From: CAZDRX01 sp964508225 | GTDB taxonomy: Bacteria > Patescibacteriota > Gracilibacteria > Peribacterales > Peribacteraceae | Reading direction: 5' to 3' | Length of the DNA: 64,000 nucleotides | NCBI GenBank assembly: GCA_964508225.1 | Contig: CAZDRX010000006.1 | Coordinates: 1 to 64,000, forward strand | Shown: piece by piece, positions 8,749 to 17,121 of the stretch | Layout: every line of letters begins with the position of its first letter | Numbering within the stretch: position 1 is the stretch's first letter | Notes under the pieces: model-generated | Databases searched by the model: none | The model's input: only the letters and a program-made list of their open reading frames with translations | Told to the model about the DNA's origin: nothing | Made by a program: the position numbers and the translations under genes

Positions 8749-9159
8749 ATGGACAATCCGCTGGTTCCCGAACTCTATTGTTCGAATATCAAAGCGTCCC
8801 TGGATTTCTACTGCAACACCCTGGGTTTCAAGATCGCCTACGACCGGCCGGAGGCGAAGTTTGCGTTCATCGAACGCGAAGGTGCGCAGCTCATGATCGA
8901 GGAACTTACGGAGAAAGATCGGACATGGCTGAGCGGCGCACTGGAAAAGCCGTTCGGACGAGGCATCAATCTTCAGATAATAACGTCGGATATCAATGCC
9001 CTCTACGCGTCGCTTCTCACAAAGCGCATCCCGGTCTTCCTCCCGCTCGAAGAGCGGTGGTACCGGAGAGCCACTGACAGTGTGGGAAACCGGCAATTCG
9101 TCGTGCAGGATCCGGATGGGTATCTGCTACGATTTTCACAAACAATCGGAGTACGATAA
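8749..9159 (+). CDS. Glyoxalase/bleomycin resistance-type (VOC) protein
   Basis: The 136-residue protein is a vicinal oxygen chelate fold protein: two beta-alpha-beta-beta-beta modules with the typical ELYCSNIKASLDFYCNTLGF start and the VVQDPDGYLLRF end. The closest general resemblance is to bleomycin-resistance-like VOC proteins that bind small molecules; the substrate is unknown. The ATG is preceded by CTCTTCTTCATAACCCC, pyrimidine-rich and without a Shine-Dalgarno sequence. It directly follows tRNA-Arg. Confidence 0.85.
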   Translation: MDNPLVPELYCSNIKASLDFYCNTLGFKIAYDRPEAKFAFIEREGAQLMIEELTEKDRTWLSGALEKPFGRGINLQIITSDINALYASLLTKRIPVFLPLEERWYRRATDSVGNRQFVVQDPDGYLLRFSQTIGVR

Positions 9160-9170
9160 CCCCTCCCTCT

Positions 9171-9737
9171 ATGCACCGCGTACGCATCATCCTCATGGCA
9201 CTGATTCTCCTCTCCGCCTGCGGGACCCCTGTGAAGCCCGTGGAATCGAGACAGGAAGCAGCCCGCGTGAGCGCCTCGGGGGTGTTCGGCACGCTGCTCC
9301 AGATGCAGCTTCCGGATGGCTGGCAGGCGGTCGACGAGAGCGAGACGAACGGAACCGTCACGTTCGCACTGCCGTCCGTCATCGGCAACCTGCACGACGC
9401 GACGACGGACCGCGACTTCTTCACGATCCGTCCGCTCATGACGGAGGACTGCGCATCGGAAGTCATCGTCGCACAGGCAGGGATGAGTGACGGCGAAGGT
9501 GTGAAGAAAGAAGACCGTCCGGTCGAGCTCACGAAAGGCGGCGGCACGTACGGCTACGCGTGGAACGGCTTCAGCGGGATCGCTGGCGGAGCAACCGAAC
9601 CCGACTCGCGATTCTGGTGCATCGCCTCGGCCAAACTGTGGTCAGATATTGAGATCCGCGCGCAGCGCACCGATGCTGCAACGGTGGAATTCATCGGGAA
9701 AACGTTCGTGCCGCTCTGGCTTGAGGCTCAGCACTGA
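9171..9737 (+). CDS. Lipoprotein of unknown function
   Basis: The 188-residue product has a short lipoprotein signal with LLSAC (Cys17). The mature part begins with a Pro/Ala-rich linker and continues as a single, mostly beta domain containing two cysteines (in EDCASEV and FWCIAS) that could form a disulphide. No family is recognised. It follows the VOC gene by 11 nt with a pyrimidine-rich leader (AACCCCTCCCTCT). Confidence 0.75.
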   Translation: MHRVRIILMALILLSACGTPVKPVESRQEAARVSASGVFGTLLQMQLPDGWQAVDESETNGTVTFALPSVIGNLHDATTDRDFFTIRPLMTEDCASEVIVAQAGMSDGEGVKKEDRPVELTKGGGTYGYAWNGFSGIAGGATEPDSRFWCIASAKLWSDIEIRAQRTDAATVEFIGKTFVPLWLEAQH

Positions 9738-9819
9738 GCATTGCGTATTGCATAAATTGTTTCTTAATATCCTCTAAGTGATCGTCGGGGCTTGTCTCCG
9801 CGCGTATACTGTTCCTCCT

Positions 9820-10503
9820 GTGCGCATCCAGACGATTCTCTCACCGGCTCTCGCTCTCACGCTGCTCTTCGCTCCGGCGCTTGCAGTTGCAGAGGTGGAT
9901 ACCGGCTGTCTGAACACCGCGATCAGTGACCGCTCCAAGACACTCAAAGACGCATACAGGCTCTACTCCGACGACATGGGCAAGGCGGTCGATGCGATCA
10001 CGAAGGGTGAGCAGGACGCCGTGAAGAACAAGGACGTGAATTACATGGCGAGCGACACGGCACGCGCATTCGCAAACTTTGCCTACTCGATCGGCGACAC
10101 ATGGAACCGTCTCAACGTGACGATTGCGCAGGCGTGGAACAACTACTACGGCCGACGTGCATCCTGCGGCTACGGAGGAACCGCACCGGCAGGCTACGGT
10201 GGCGGATCCTACGGAGGGTACGGCTACGGATATGGATACGGAAACAGGTACAACGGATTCCCGGCGCAGTGCACGACACCGGTCCTGCCTTCACCGCGTC
10301 CCGGCTGCTACTACGAATGCGCACCCGATGAGAACGGCTGCCAGCGTTGCCATGAAGCGTGCCGCACTCCCGTGAGCTACTCCTCGTGCGGATGCACGTC
10401 CCAGTACGATCCTGTGTGCACGCGGTCAGGCAGAAGCTACGACAATGCCTGCATCGCCGTCTGCGTCGGTGAGCAGGTCTGGTACGACGGCTCCTGTCGT
10501 TAG
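9820..10503 (+). CDS. Secreted protein with C-terminal Kazal-type domain
   Basis: I place the start at GTG 9820 because it opens a clean signal peptide (RIQTILSPALALTLLFAPALA) and lies 9 nt after a TATACT (9805-9810); an upstream GTG at 9778 would spoil the signal. The 227-residue product then has a helical stretch, a Gly/Tyr-rich linker around residues 125-150 (repeated GYG), a cysteine cluster, and a C-terminal segment from about 185 whose cysteine pattern and CTSQYDPVC and YDNACIAVC strings match Kazal protease-inhibitor domains. Kazal domains inhibit serine proteases in other systems. Whether this one does so against host or competitor proteases is unknown. Confidence 0.75.
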   Translation: MRIQTILSPALALTLLFAPALAVAEVDTGCLNTAISDRSKTLKDAYRLYSDDMGKAVDAITKGEQDAVKNKDVNYMASDTARAFANFAYSIGDTWNRLNVTIAQAWNNYYGRRASCGYGGTAPAGYGGGSYGGYGYGYGYGNRYNGFPAQCTTPVLPSPRPGCYYECAPDENGCQRCHEACRTPVSYSSCGCTSQYDPVCTRSGRSYDNACIAVCVGEQVWYDGSCR

Positions 10504-10532
10504 AGCCCTTCTGGAAGCCCTTTTCTCGTTAT

Positions 10533-10656
10533 TGCTATAATTTGATTTTGTGTTAAAATAATCTTTGTCTGCTGCCTCGTCGGTAGCGGGCAATGCTCAT
10601 TGGCACATCACGTCTGTTTGTTTCACGTCAGTCCCGAAAGGGAGAAAGGGAGCTGT
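10533..10656 (+). promoter_or_regulatory. Extended -10 promoter and leader with GNRA hairpin
   Basis: TGCTATAAT (10533-10541) is a strong extended -10 element with no good -35. It would give a leader of about 108 nt, long for this window. The leader ends with a small hairpin TCCC-GAAA-GGGA (10632-10643) directly followed by a purine-rich GAAAGGGAG, one of the very few Shine-Dalgarno-like sequences here. The hairpin could modulate access to it. Confidence 0.5.
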
Positions 10657-11301
10657 ATGCTCCGTCTCATGCTGTTCGCGACGCTCTGCGTCGCATCCGT
10701 TTCCGCTCACGCGGAAGAACTGTCTCTCCAGGATTTTGTGGCGAAAGTCACCGGTCCTGGATCCGGCGTCCAAGTCACCGAAGAGGGAACGATCGCCCTG
10801 CTCTACCGCGCACACCTCCTCTCGGAGAAGCGATGGGTTGAGGGATCGAAACTCACCTTCGAATGGCAGCCGCCGGAAACCGCCAAGGGTGATGACGGCC
10901 GTACCTACGGCGATCATCTGTGCGTCCGCATCAGAAGCACCGGAGCGATCCGGAGCAAGCGTTCGTACGAAGCGGCTGACGGCATCGTCATCCGCATCGA
11001 CTCGACGAACGGGGATGTGTACGTCCAGACCACGCCCGACGGCGGCGAGAACTTCGAGAATCTGAAGAATGGATTCAAGAAGGGCTCAGGCCCCATCAGC
11101 GCCGAGTGGCACTCAGTGAGTGTGCTCGACACCGACGGCGGCATTACCGTCTCGCTCGACGGCAAGGTCATCCTCACGGCCGACCTGCCTGAAAAGCACC
11201 CCATCACCGATGTGTGGGGTTTCTACAACCGGGAGCCTGTCGGTCCCGGGAAGAAAGTATCGCTGCTACGGAAGATGACCATCGTCTCTCCACCGCAGTA
11301 A
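10657..11301 (+). CDS. Secreted beta-sandwich protein, possibly carbohydrate-binding
   Basis: The 214-residue product begins with a signal peptide (LRLMLFATLCVASVSAHA). The remainder is rich in beta strands and ends with the pattern WHSVSVLDTDGGITVSLDG, VILTADLP and GFYNREP, which resembles concanavalin-A-like or DUF1080-type jelly-roll domains that bind or cleave glycans. No catalytic residues can be assigned. The start is chosen for the signal peptide and the ribosome binding site 5-6 nt upstream. A rho-independent terminator follows 29 nt after the stop. Confidence 0.65.
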   Translation: MLRLMLFATLCVASVSAHAEELSLQDFVAKVTGPGSGVQVTEEGTIALLYRAHLLSEKRWVEGSKLTFEWQPPETAKGDDGRTYGDHLCVRIRSTGAIRSKRSYEAADGIVIRIDSTNGDVYVQTTPDGGENFENLKNGFKKGSGPISAEWHSVSVLDTDGGITVSLDGKVILTADLPEKHPITDVWGFYNREPVGPGKKVSLLRKMTIVSPPQ

Positions 11302-11330
11302 CCCGACTGAGAAAGCCCAATGAGCAAGGA

Positions 11331-11365
11331 GACCGGCGCGCAGCAATGCGTGTCCGGTCTTTTTT
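11331..11365 (+). terminator. Rho-independent terminator
   Basis: The stem GACCGG (11331-11336) pairs with CCGGTC (11354-11359), extended internally by GCGCA/TGCGT around a GCAA loop, and is followed by six Ts. It ends the transcript of the secreted protein gene; the last Ts overlap the stop codon of the convergent gene. Confidence 0.85.
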
Positions 11366-12281
11366 AGATCTGCACCTGTTTTGGAATCGCCCGCACAGAC
11401 TTGAGATAGAACCAGCCGATGACGAGGAAGGTGGTGGTCGGCGACACCCACTGCGGAATGTGGTGTCCGAATCCGTCGATGAGCATGATGATGCCGAGGA
11501 ACAGGATGGAGTACATCGCGCCGTTTTTCAGATACAGGTAGTGCTTGATCCTGTCGATATTGCCGATGGTGAGCTGGCGCACGAGGATCGCGCCGAGCCC
11601 GTTGCCGAGGAGAATGAGCGGCACGGAGAGCGTAAACGCGAACGCTCCGAGCACCGAGTCGATGCTGAAGGTGGCATCGATGACTTCGAGGTAGAGGATC
11701 TTGCTGATATCCGACATGCCGCCCCGCATGAGCTCCTTCTCGGCCTTCTCCGCATTCTCCTTGAACCCGTGCGTGATGAAGAACGCCGTGGAACCGACGA
11801 CGGCGCCGAACGCCATCATGGGGTCCTGCTGAAGCGCGAACCAGACGACGCCCGCGAGGATGATGGAGACCACGGCGAAGAACCACACACCCTGCCGCGC
11901 GAAGAACTGCTCGCCGGGCAGGCCGAAGTTCTTCGGTTCGAGGAAGAGCCAGTGGAAGAAGAGGAAGACGAGGAAGGTACCGCCACCGGTGAGCAGGAGC
12001 GGCGCGGAGCGTTCCACGGCTTCCAGAACAGACGGATCGCTGCTGAACGTCGCCAGAAGAGCGTCGACCGGTCCGATGCCGGGGGTTGCAAGCCAGACGA
12101 TGAGCCACGGCAAACCTCCGCGGATCAGAAACACGGCGATGAGGATGCCCCAGAGGAGGAACCACCTGCGGGCTTTCTCCTGCATCGTACTGAGCACCTC
12201 GGCATTGATGATCGCATTGTCGACGCTCGTGATCGTCTCGAAAAGACAGAGGCCTGCAATCGTGAGAAGTGCGGAAAACAT
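11364..12281 (-). CDS. DUF475/TerC-superfamily integral membrane protein
   Basis: The 305-residue polytopic protein has about nine hydrophobic segments. The paired acidic motifs of the TerC superfamily are visible: FETITSVDNAI (about 14-24) and EVIDATFSIDSVLGAF in the second half. These acidic helices are thought to coordinate metal ions; relatives are linked to tellurite resistance or manganese efflux. The DUF475 subgroup is favoured by the N-terminal sequence and overall length. It is 4 nt downstream of mfd on the same strand and probably read through from it. Confidence 0.8.
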   Translation of the reverse strand: MFSALLTIAGLCLFETITSVDNAIINAEVLSTMQEKARRWFLLWGILIAVFLIRGGLPWLIVWLATPGIGPVDALLATFSSDPSVLEAVERSAPLLLTGGGTFLVFLFFHWLFLEPKNFGLPGEQFFARQGVWFFAVVSIILAGVVWFALQQDPMMAFGAVVGSTAFFITHGFKENAEKAEKELMRGGMSDISKILYLEVIDATFSIDSVLGAFAFTLSVPLILLGNGLGAILVRQLTIGNIDRIKHYLYLKNGAMYSILFLGIIMLIDGFGHHIPQWVSPTTTFLVIGWFYLKSVRAIPKQVQI

Positions 12282-12285
12282 GCGA

Positions 12286-15200
12286 TCAGGATTCTACAGG
12301 ATCCTCCGATTTCTTCGTGACGGTTTTCTTCGCCTTCTTCTTCACGAGAGCGCTGATATGCCGCGAGAGCTCGGAAAGCCACTCGTCCGCGCCTGCGAGC
12401 TTCACCATGACGTCCTCCGAGAGCCGGAGTGTCGCACCGCTGATCCTCCACTGCGGGCACACCTTGAGCATCTGCATGATCTCCTCGGCAGTGACTCTGG
12501 GCGAGAGGTTCACGACGATGTCGCGCTGTTTGGACGACACGTTGTCCATCTTGATGCGGACGACTCCCGCACGACGGCACGCCATCTTGAGTTTGATGAT
12601 GTCGAGGAGGCCGAGCGCCTGACGGGGCAGCGGTCCGTACTCCTCGCGCAGATCCTGCTCGAATTCGGCGAGGATCGTCTCATCCTCGGCACCGGCGAGC
12701 TTCTGGTACGCACCGATCTTCTCCTGTTCGTCGGGGATGTAGAACGACGGCAGGAGCGCCTCGAAGGGGAGGATGATCTCGATCGTCTGCGGCAGTTCGT
12801 CCTCGTCAGATTTGCCGCCGGCCTTGAGTTCCTCGACCGCGCTCTTGAGGAGCCGCAGATAATGACTGACACCGACAGTCTGCATATTGCCGGACTGCGA
12901 CGCGCCGAGAATTTCACCCGCGCCGCGGATTTCGAGGTCACGCATGGCAATCTGGAAGCCTGAACCGAGTTCGCTCGCTTCGACGATGGCCCTGAGACGC
13001 TTCTTGGCATCGTCCTTCAGACGCTGTGAGTGGTAAAGGAAGTACGAGTACGCCTGTACCGTGCCGCGACCGACGCGTCCGCGGAGCTGGTAGAGCTGCG
13101 AGAGACCGAATTTCTCGGCCTCGTTCACGATGAGCGTGTTCGCGCGCGGGAGGTCGATGCCGTTCTCGATGATCGTGGAGCTCACGAGCACGAGGTATTT
13201 GCCGTTCTTGAAGTCCACGATGCGCTCTTCGAGCACTTCGGGCTTCAGCTGTCCGTGCGTGACGATGAAGCTCGCCTGCGGCACGAGGGCACGGAGTTTC
13301 ATGGCGAACGCATCGATCGTCTCCACGCGGTTGTGGAGCACGTAGACCTGTCCGCCGCGGGAGGTCTCCTTCAGGATCGCCTCACGCACGAGCGCATCGG
13401 AATACTTGCGGACCTCCGTGATGATCGGGAGGCGGCCAGGGGGTGGGGTCGTGATCGTTGTGATGTCACGGAGCTTGTGTAACCCCATATTGAGCGTGCG
13501 CGGGATCGGCGTCGCGGTGAGTGTGAGGATGTCCACCGACGCACGCATGGATTTGAGTTTCTCCTTCTGCTTCACGCCGAAGCGCTGCTCTTCATCGATG
13601 ATGACGAGACCGAGGTTCGAAAATTCGATGTCTTCCTGCAGGAGGCGGTGGGTGCCGACGACGATATCCACTTCGCCCTCACGCATCTTCCGGAGCGTCT
13701 CAGCCTGCTCGGCGGGACTGCGGAAGCGTGAGAGCATGTCGATACGGACGTTGAAGCCCTCCATGCGCTTCTGGAGGCTCTTGTAGTGCTGGTCGGCAAG
13801 AATGGTGATCGGCGAGAGGAGAGCCACCTGCTTGCCGCCCTGAAACGCCTTGAAGGCCGCGCGCATGGCCACCTCCGTCTTTCCGAATCCGACGTCTCCG
13901 CAGACGAGACGGTCCATCGGATGGCCGCTCTCCATATCTTTCTTGATGTCGTCGATCGCCTTCATCTGGCCGGGCGTCTCTGTGTACGGGAACGCCTCGT
14001 CGAACTTTTTCTGCACGACGGAGTCGTCCGGATACTGGAAGCCCTTGGCCTTCGCGCGCTGCGCGTAGATCTCGAGGAGTTCCTTCGCGATTTTCTGCGT
14101 CTCCTCATTCACTTTCTTCGTGATCTTCTTCCATTCGCTCGACCCGAGGCGTGTGAGGGTCGGCTCATGGCCTTCCTCGTAAACGAACTTGCTCAGCTTG
14201 TCGGCCTGGTCGACGGGCACGAAGAGTTTGTCGTTCTCCGCGTACGTGATCTCGAGGTATTCGCGCTCCACCTCGTCAACCACTTTGGCCGTCATCCCGT
14301 CGAACCGCCCGATACCGTGCTCCATGTGCACGACGAAGTCCCCGGGCTGCAGCGACGTGATGAAATCGAGCGCGAGGCGCTGGACGGAGCGCTGCTTGGC
14401 TTCGCGCTTCAGCGAGAAGATCTCGCGGTCGGTGATGAGCGCACACTTGAGATCGGGGTTCTGGAGCGAGTGCGGCAGGAGTTCATCTTCGCCGGCTTCC
14501 ACCACGGTGATCGCGCCGGGGCGGCGGTCCGGAGCCTTCAGGAAGTTCATCGATTCTTCCTTGAGTACGCCGCCGAGCTCGTCCGCTCGCTTCGTGACGA
14601 TGACGATGGTCCAGTCCTGCTGCAGTTTGTCCTTCACGTCATTCACGAAGTCGGGGAGCGTGTAGAACTTGAGAACGGAGAGATACCGGAGATGCACATG
14701 GTTATCCTCGGACTCGGGAAAGCTCGTGATCGTGATGCGGTCACAGCGTGCTTCCATCACCACATCCTCCTGATCATCCGTGATGAGGAGTGAGGCGGAA
14801 GGAAACTGCTTCGTGAGCGTCTCGGTCTCACTCCACGCAAGCGGCACGATGGTGAGGGAGGGGACTTTCTCGAGCACGCCGTCACTGTCCTGCGTGCGGA
14901 TTTCTTCGATCTTCTCAAAGGAGAAGCTCACTTTGTACTGAAGGGGCGCGCCGACGGGGAAGATGTCGAGCGTGTCGCCGACGCGGCGGTACTCTCCCGG
15001 CTCCAGATGCACATCGTCCGAGTGTTCGTAACCGGCATCGATGAGCAGTGAGAAGAACTGTGTGAAGTCGATCTCCTTGCCCACGTTGAGTGTCACCGAG
15101 TCCTCCTGCAGCTCGCGGAAGGACGGGAGTTCCATCTCCCACACCGCACGATCGATCACGGCGATGCCACGGCCTTCCATGAGGCGCACGACCGATGCCA

Positions 15201-15465
15201 CATCGTCGGCAGTGGGCTCGTCGCTGAAGGTGACTCTGAAGGCCTCCTGCCCGAAGAATCCGAGCCAGTGGATGAGGCCTTCGCTGCGTTCGTCGTTCTC
15301 TGTGAGGAGGACAGCGGGACGCGGCTTCATCCCGAGCAGGTGCCCCACAATCATCGCCTTGGCGGTCTCATTCGCGAGTCCGGAGATCGTGAGAGCATGC
15401 TTACTCCTCAGAAGCTGGCTCAGCTCCTGATGGGTGGTGTCACCGATGCAGACAGATGGGAGCAT
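12286..15465 (-). CDS. mfd: Transcription-repair coupling factor
   Basis: Mfd removes RNA polymerase stalled at DNA lesions and recruits the UvrABC machinery. The 1059-residue product has the UvrB-like N-terminal part, the RNA polymerase interaction region, and the RecG-like translocase with Walker A GDVGFGKTE (about 521-529) and IIDEEQRFG (about 620), then GRVGRG in the second RecA domain and a C-terminal regulatory domain ending in a Lys-rich tail. The ATG at 15465 starts at a conserved-looking N-terminus; an in-frame ATG at 15507 would add 14 mostly basic residues. dnaN lies upstream on the same strand. Confidence 0.95.
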   Translation of the reverse strand: MLPSVCIGDTTHQELSQLLRSKHALTISGLANETAKAMIVGHLLGMKPRPAVLLTENDERSEGLIHWLGFFGQEAFRVTFSDEPTADDVASVVRLMEGRGIAVIDRAVWEMELPSFRELQEDSVTLNVGKEIDFTQFFSLLIDAGYEHSDDVHLEPGEYRRVGDTLDIFPVGAPLQYKVSFSFEKIEEIRTQDSDGVLEKVPSLTIVPLAWSETETLTKQFPSASLLITDDQEDVVMEARCDRITITSFPESEDNHVHLRYLSVLKFYTLPDFVNDVKDKLQQDWTIVIVTKRADELGGVLKEESMNFLKAPDRRPGAITVVEAGEDELLPHSLQNPDLKCALITDREIFSLKREAKQRSVQRLALDFITSLQPGDFVVHMEHGIGRFDGMTAKVVDEVEREYLEITYAENDKLFVPVDQADKLSKFVYEEGHEPTLTRLGSSEWKKITKKVNEETQKIAKELLEIYAQRAKAKGFQYPDDSVVQKKFDEAFPYTETPGQMKAIDDIKKDMESGHPMDRLVCGDVGFGKTEVAMRAAFKAFQGGKQVALLSPITILADQHYKSLQKRMEGFNVRIDMLSRFRSPAEQAETLRKMREGEVDIVVGTHRLLQEDIEFSNLGLVIIDEEQRFGVKQKEKLKSMRASVDILTLTATPIPRTLNMGLHKLRDITTITTPPPGRLPIITEVRKYSDALVREAILKETSRGGQVYVLHNRVETIDAFAMKLRALVPQASFIVTHGQLKPEVLEERIVDFKNGKYLVLVSSTIIENGIDLPRANTLIVNEAEKFGLSQLYQLRGRVGRGTVQAYSYFLYHSQRLKDDAKKRLRAIVEASELGSGFQIAMRDLEIRGAGEILGASQSGNMQTVGVSHYLRLLKSAVEELKAGGKSDEDELPQTIEIILPFEALLPSFYIPDEQEKIGAYQKLAGAEDETILAEFEQDLREEYGPLPRQALGLLDIIKLKMACRRAGVVRIKMDNVSSKQRDIVVNLSPRVTAEEIMQMLKVCPQWRISGATLRLSEDVMVKLAGADEWLSELSRHISALVKKKAKKTVTKKSEDPVES

Positions 15466-15562
15466 CGAAAGAGAAAGACGACGTGCGAAACGCCCCCCCC
15501 TCCTCACAAACGTTGTGGGGGAGACGCAGGTTTCCCTGCTCGTTTCTTATGACAGAACTATA
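15466..15562 (-). promoter_or_regulatory. mfd leader with hairpins and candidate -10
   Basis: A minus-strand TATAGT (15562-15557) overlaps the end of dnaN and could start mfd transcription. The leader contains GCAGG-GAAA-CCTGC and a second inverted repeat between CCCCCACA and TGTG/GGGGG, then a pyrimidine-rich GTCTTTCTCTTTCG before the ATG. The hairpins might also attenuate read-through from dnaN, but no T-run follows. Confidence 0.4.
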
Positions 15563-15564
15563 CA

Positions 15565-16707
15565 TTATTCCTCATTCATGCGCAACGGCATGATGAGGTG
15601 AAGGTAGTTCATATCCTCCGGCAGGCGGAACACGGCGGGGTGCATCTTGTCCGAGAGCTCGATCATCACCGTGTCGCCATCGATACGGCTCAGGAAATCG
15701 ATGATGTAGGTGGAGGAGATGGCGATCTTGTTCTCCTTTCCCTCGAGCGCCGACCCGATGCTCGATTCGTCTTTCCCGAGTTGGGTCTGCTTCGTGGTGA
15801 GGTGGATGCCGGTTTTTGCGAATTCAAACGTGATGTTGTTACTCTGCTCCTTGGCGAAGTAGTGCATGCGTTTCACGGCGCCGAGGAGATCGCGGACAGA
15901 GACCGTGCACGTCGTGTGCTTCTCTTTCGGGAGCACCTGCACGTAGTCGGGGAACTTGCCGTCGATGAGGCGGCTCACCAGTCTGGTGGACCCGATATGC
16001 ACCTCCACCTGCTGCGCACCGAGATGGATATCCACCTGCTCTTCCTTCTTTTTCTTATCCTCCCCGTCATCCTTGCCGCGATGGAGCGCAATGACGCCCT
16101 TCAACTCCTCCAGGAACCGTGCGGGGATAATGCAGGAGATATCACTGTTCACACCCTCCACGCTGAATTTGTATTCAGAGAGGCGGTAACTGTCCGTGCC
16201 GACAAAGACGAGTTTTCCCTTCTCCATGCGGACGAAGACGCCAGAGATCACCGGGCGTGACGTCGTCTTCGCACAGGCGAAGGTGACGAGGTGCAACGCC
16301 TTCAGGAGTGGTGAAATCGGCAGCGCCAATGTGGTTTCTTTCTGGATACTGGTGATATTCGGGAATCCGTTTGCCGGTTCACCGGAGATCATTGCTTTTG
16401 CGCGCTTTGAATGAAGTTTTAACTGTGTTCCTTCACTTGTTTCAAGAACAACTTCATCATCCTGGTTGTACTGCATGAAGTTCAGAATCGCTTTCGCAGG
16501 AATAGTGATGGAACCTTCATTTTCAATAGAAACCTCAAAACTTGTCACAATGGATAATTCCAAATTCGTTGCACTGAGTGTGCAGCGCTTTCCCTCCACC
16601 TGAATGAGAATATTCTGGAGAATGGGTAACACCTGTTCCGTGCCAATGGCACGACTCACAAGCTGGAGGCCAGAGAGAAGATCGGATGTCTTGCAGGAAA
16701 ATTTCAT
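15565..16707 (-). CDS. dnaN: DNA polymerase III beta sliding clamp
   Basis: DnaN forms the ring-shaped clamp that tethers the replicative polymerase. The ATG at 16707 gives a 380-residue protein with the standard start MKFSCKTSDLLSGLQLVSRA; three repeated clamp domains follow and the protein ends in LIMPLRM plus three residues, typical of the family. A Lys/Asp-rich insert (about residues 205-220, GKDDGEDKKKKEEQ) is unusual. The upstream region is AT-rich and carries DnaA boxes, so dnaN sits beside the probable origin, as in many bacteria, but dnaA is not adjacent. Confidence 0.96.
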   Translation of the reverse strand: MKFSCKTSDLLSGLQLVSRAIGTEQVLPILQNILIQVEGKRCTLSATNLELSIVTSFEVSIENEGSITIPAKAILNFMQYNQDDEVVLETSEGTQLKLHSKRAKAMISGEPANGFPNITSIQKETTLALPISPLLKALHLVTFACAKTTSRPVISGVFVRMEKGKLVFVGTDSYRLSEYKFSVEGVNSDISCIIPARFLEELKGVIALHRGKDDGEDKKKKEEQVDIHLGAQQVEVHIGSTRLVSRLIDGKFPDYVQVLPKEKHTTCTVSVRDLLGAVKRMHYFAKEQSNNITFEFAKTGIHLTTKQTQLGKDESSIGSALEGKENKIAISSTYIIDFLSRIDGDTVMIELSDKMHPAVFRLPEDMNYLHLIMPLRMNEE

Positions 16708-16754
16708 ACAGGCGGAATTGAAGAGGAAGTCCTTGGGAATAACAAGGAGATCTA

Positions 16755-17101
16755 TTGTCCACAATTTCCTCACTATTGGAAAGAATATAAATATATAAAT
16801 GTATTAAATCCGTCATAGTCATGGGGTCTTGATAGAAGAGGGAAAATGAAATCTGGTCATCTGGATAACGGGCGATGTACAGAAGTTGTACTCAGGGGTT
16901 TCGTTAGGAAAGAAGCCCAAAACAGGGTGTGGATGAACACATTCCAGGTGTGGATGAAGTGTGGATAATCTGTGGAAAGACCAATTTTTTTGCGCAGAAA
17001 GACGTCACGGATGATCCCTGCTCTACCGCAAGCCAAAGGGCTCGGGCCTCTGTGGACAAGATGTTGTCCGGGCAGGGTGAACGGTCGCCTGGTTATCCAC
17101 A
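16755..17101. other. Probable chromosomal replication origin (oriC)
   Basis: The 414-bp gene-free stretch between dnaN and the nucleotidyltransferase gene contains two perfect DnaA boxes: TGTGGATAA at 16960-16968 and TTATCCACA at 17093-17101. One-mismatch boxes are at 16755 (TTGTCCACA), 16928 and 16949 (TGTGGATGA) and 17051 (TGTGGACAA). Three lie in tandem, starting at 16928, 16949 and 16960. An AT-rich segment at about 16776-16812 (runs of ATATAAAT) is a good candidate for the unwinding element. The arrangement next to dnaN fits a bacterial oriC. I infer function from motifs only. Confidence 0.7.
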
Positions 17102-17121
17102 CCACCTTCCGGAATGTCTCT

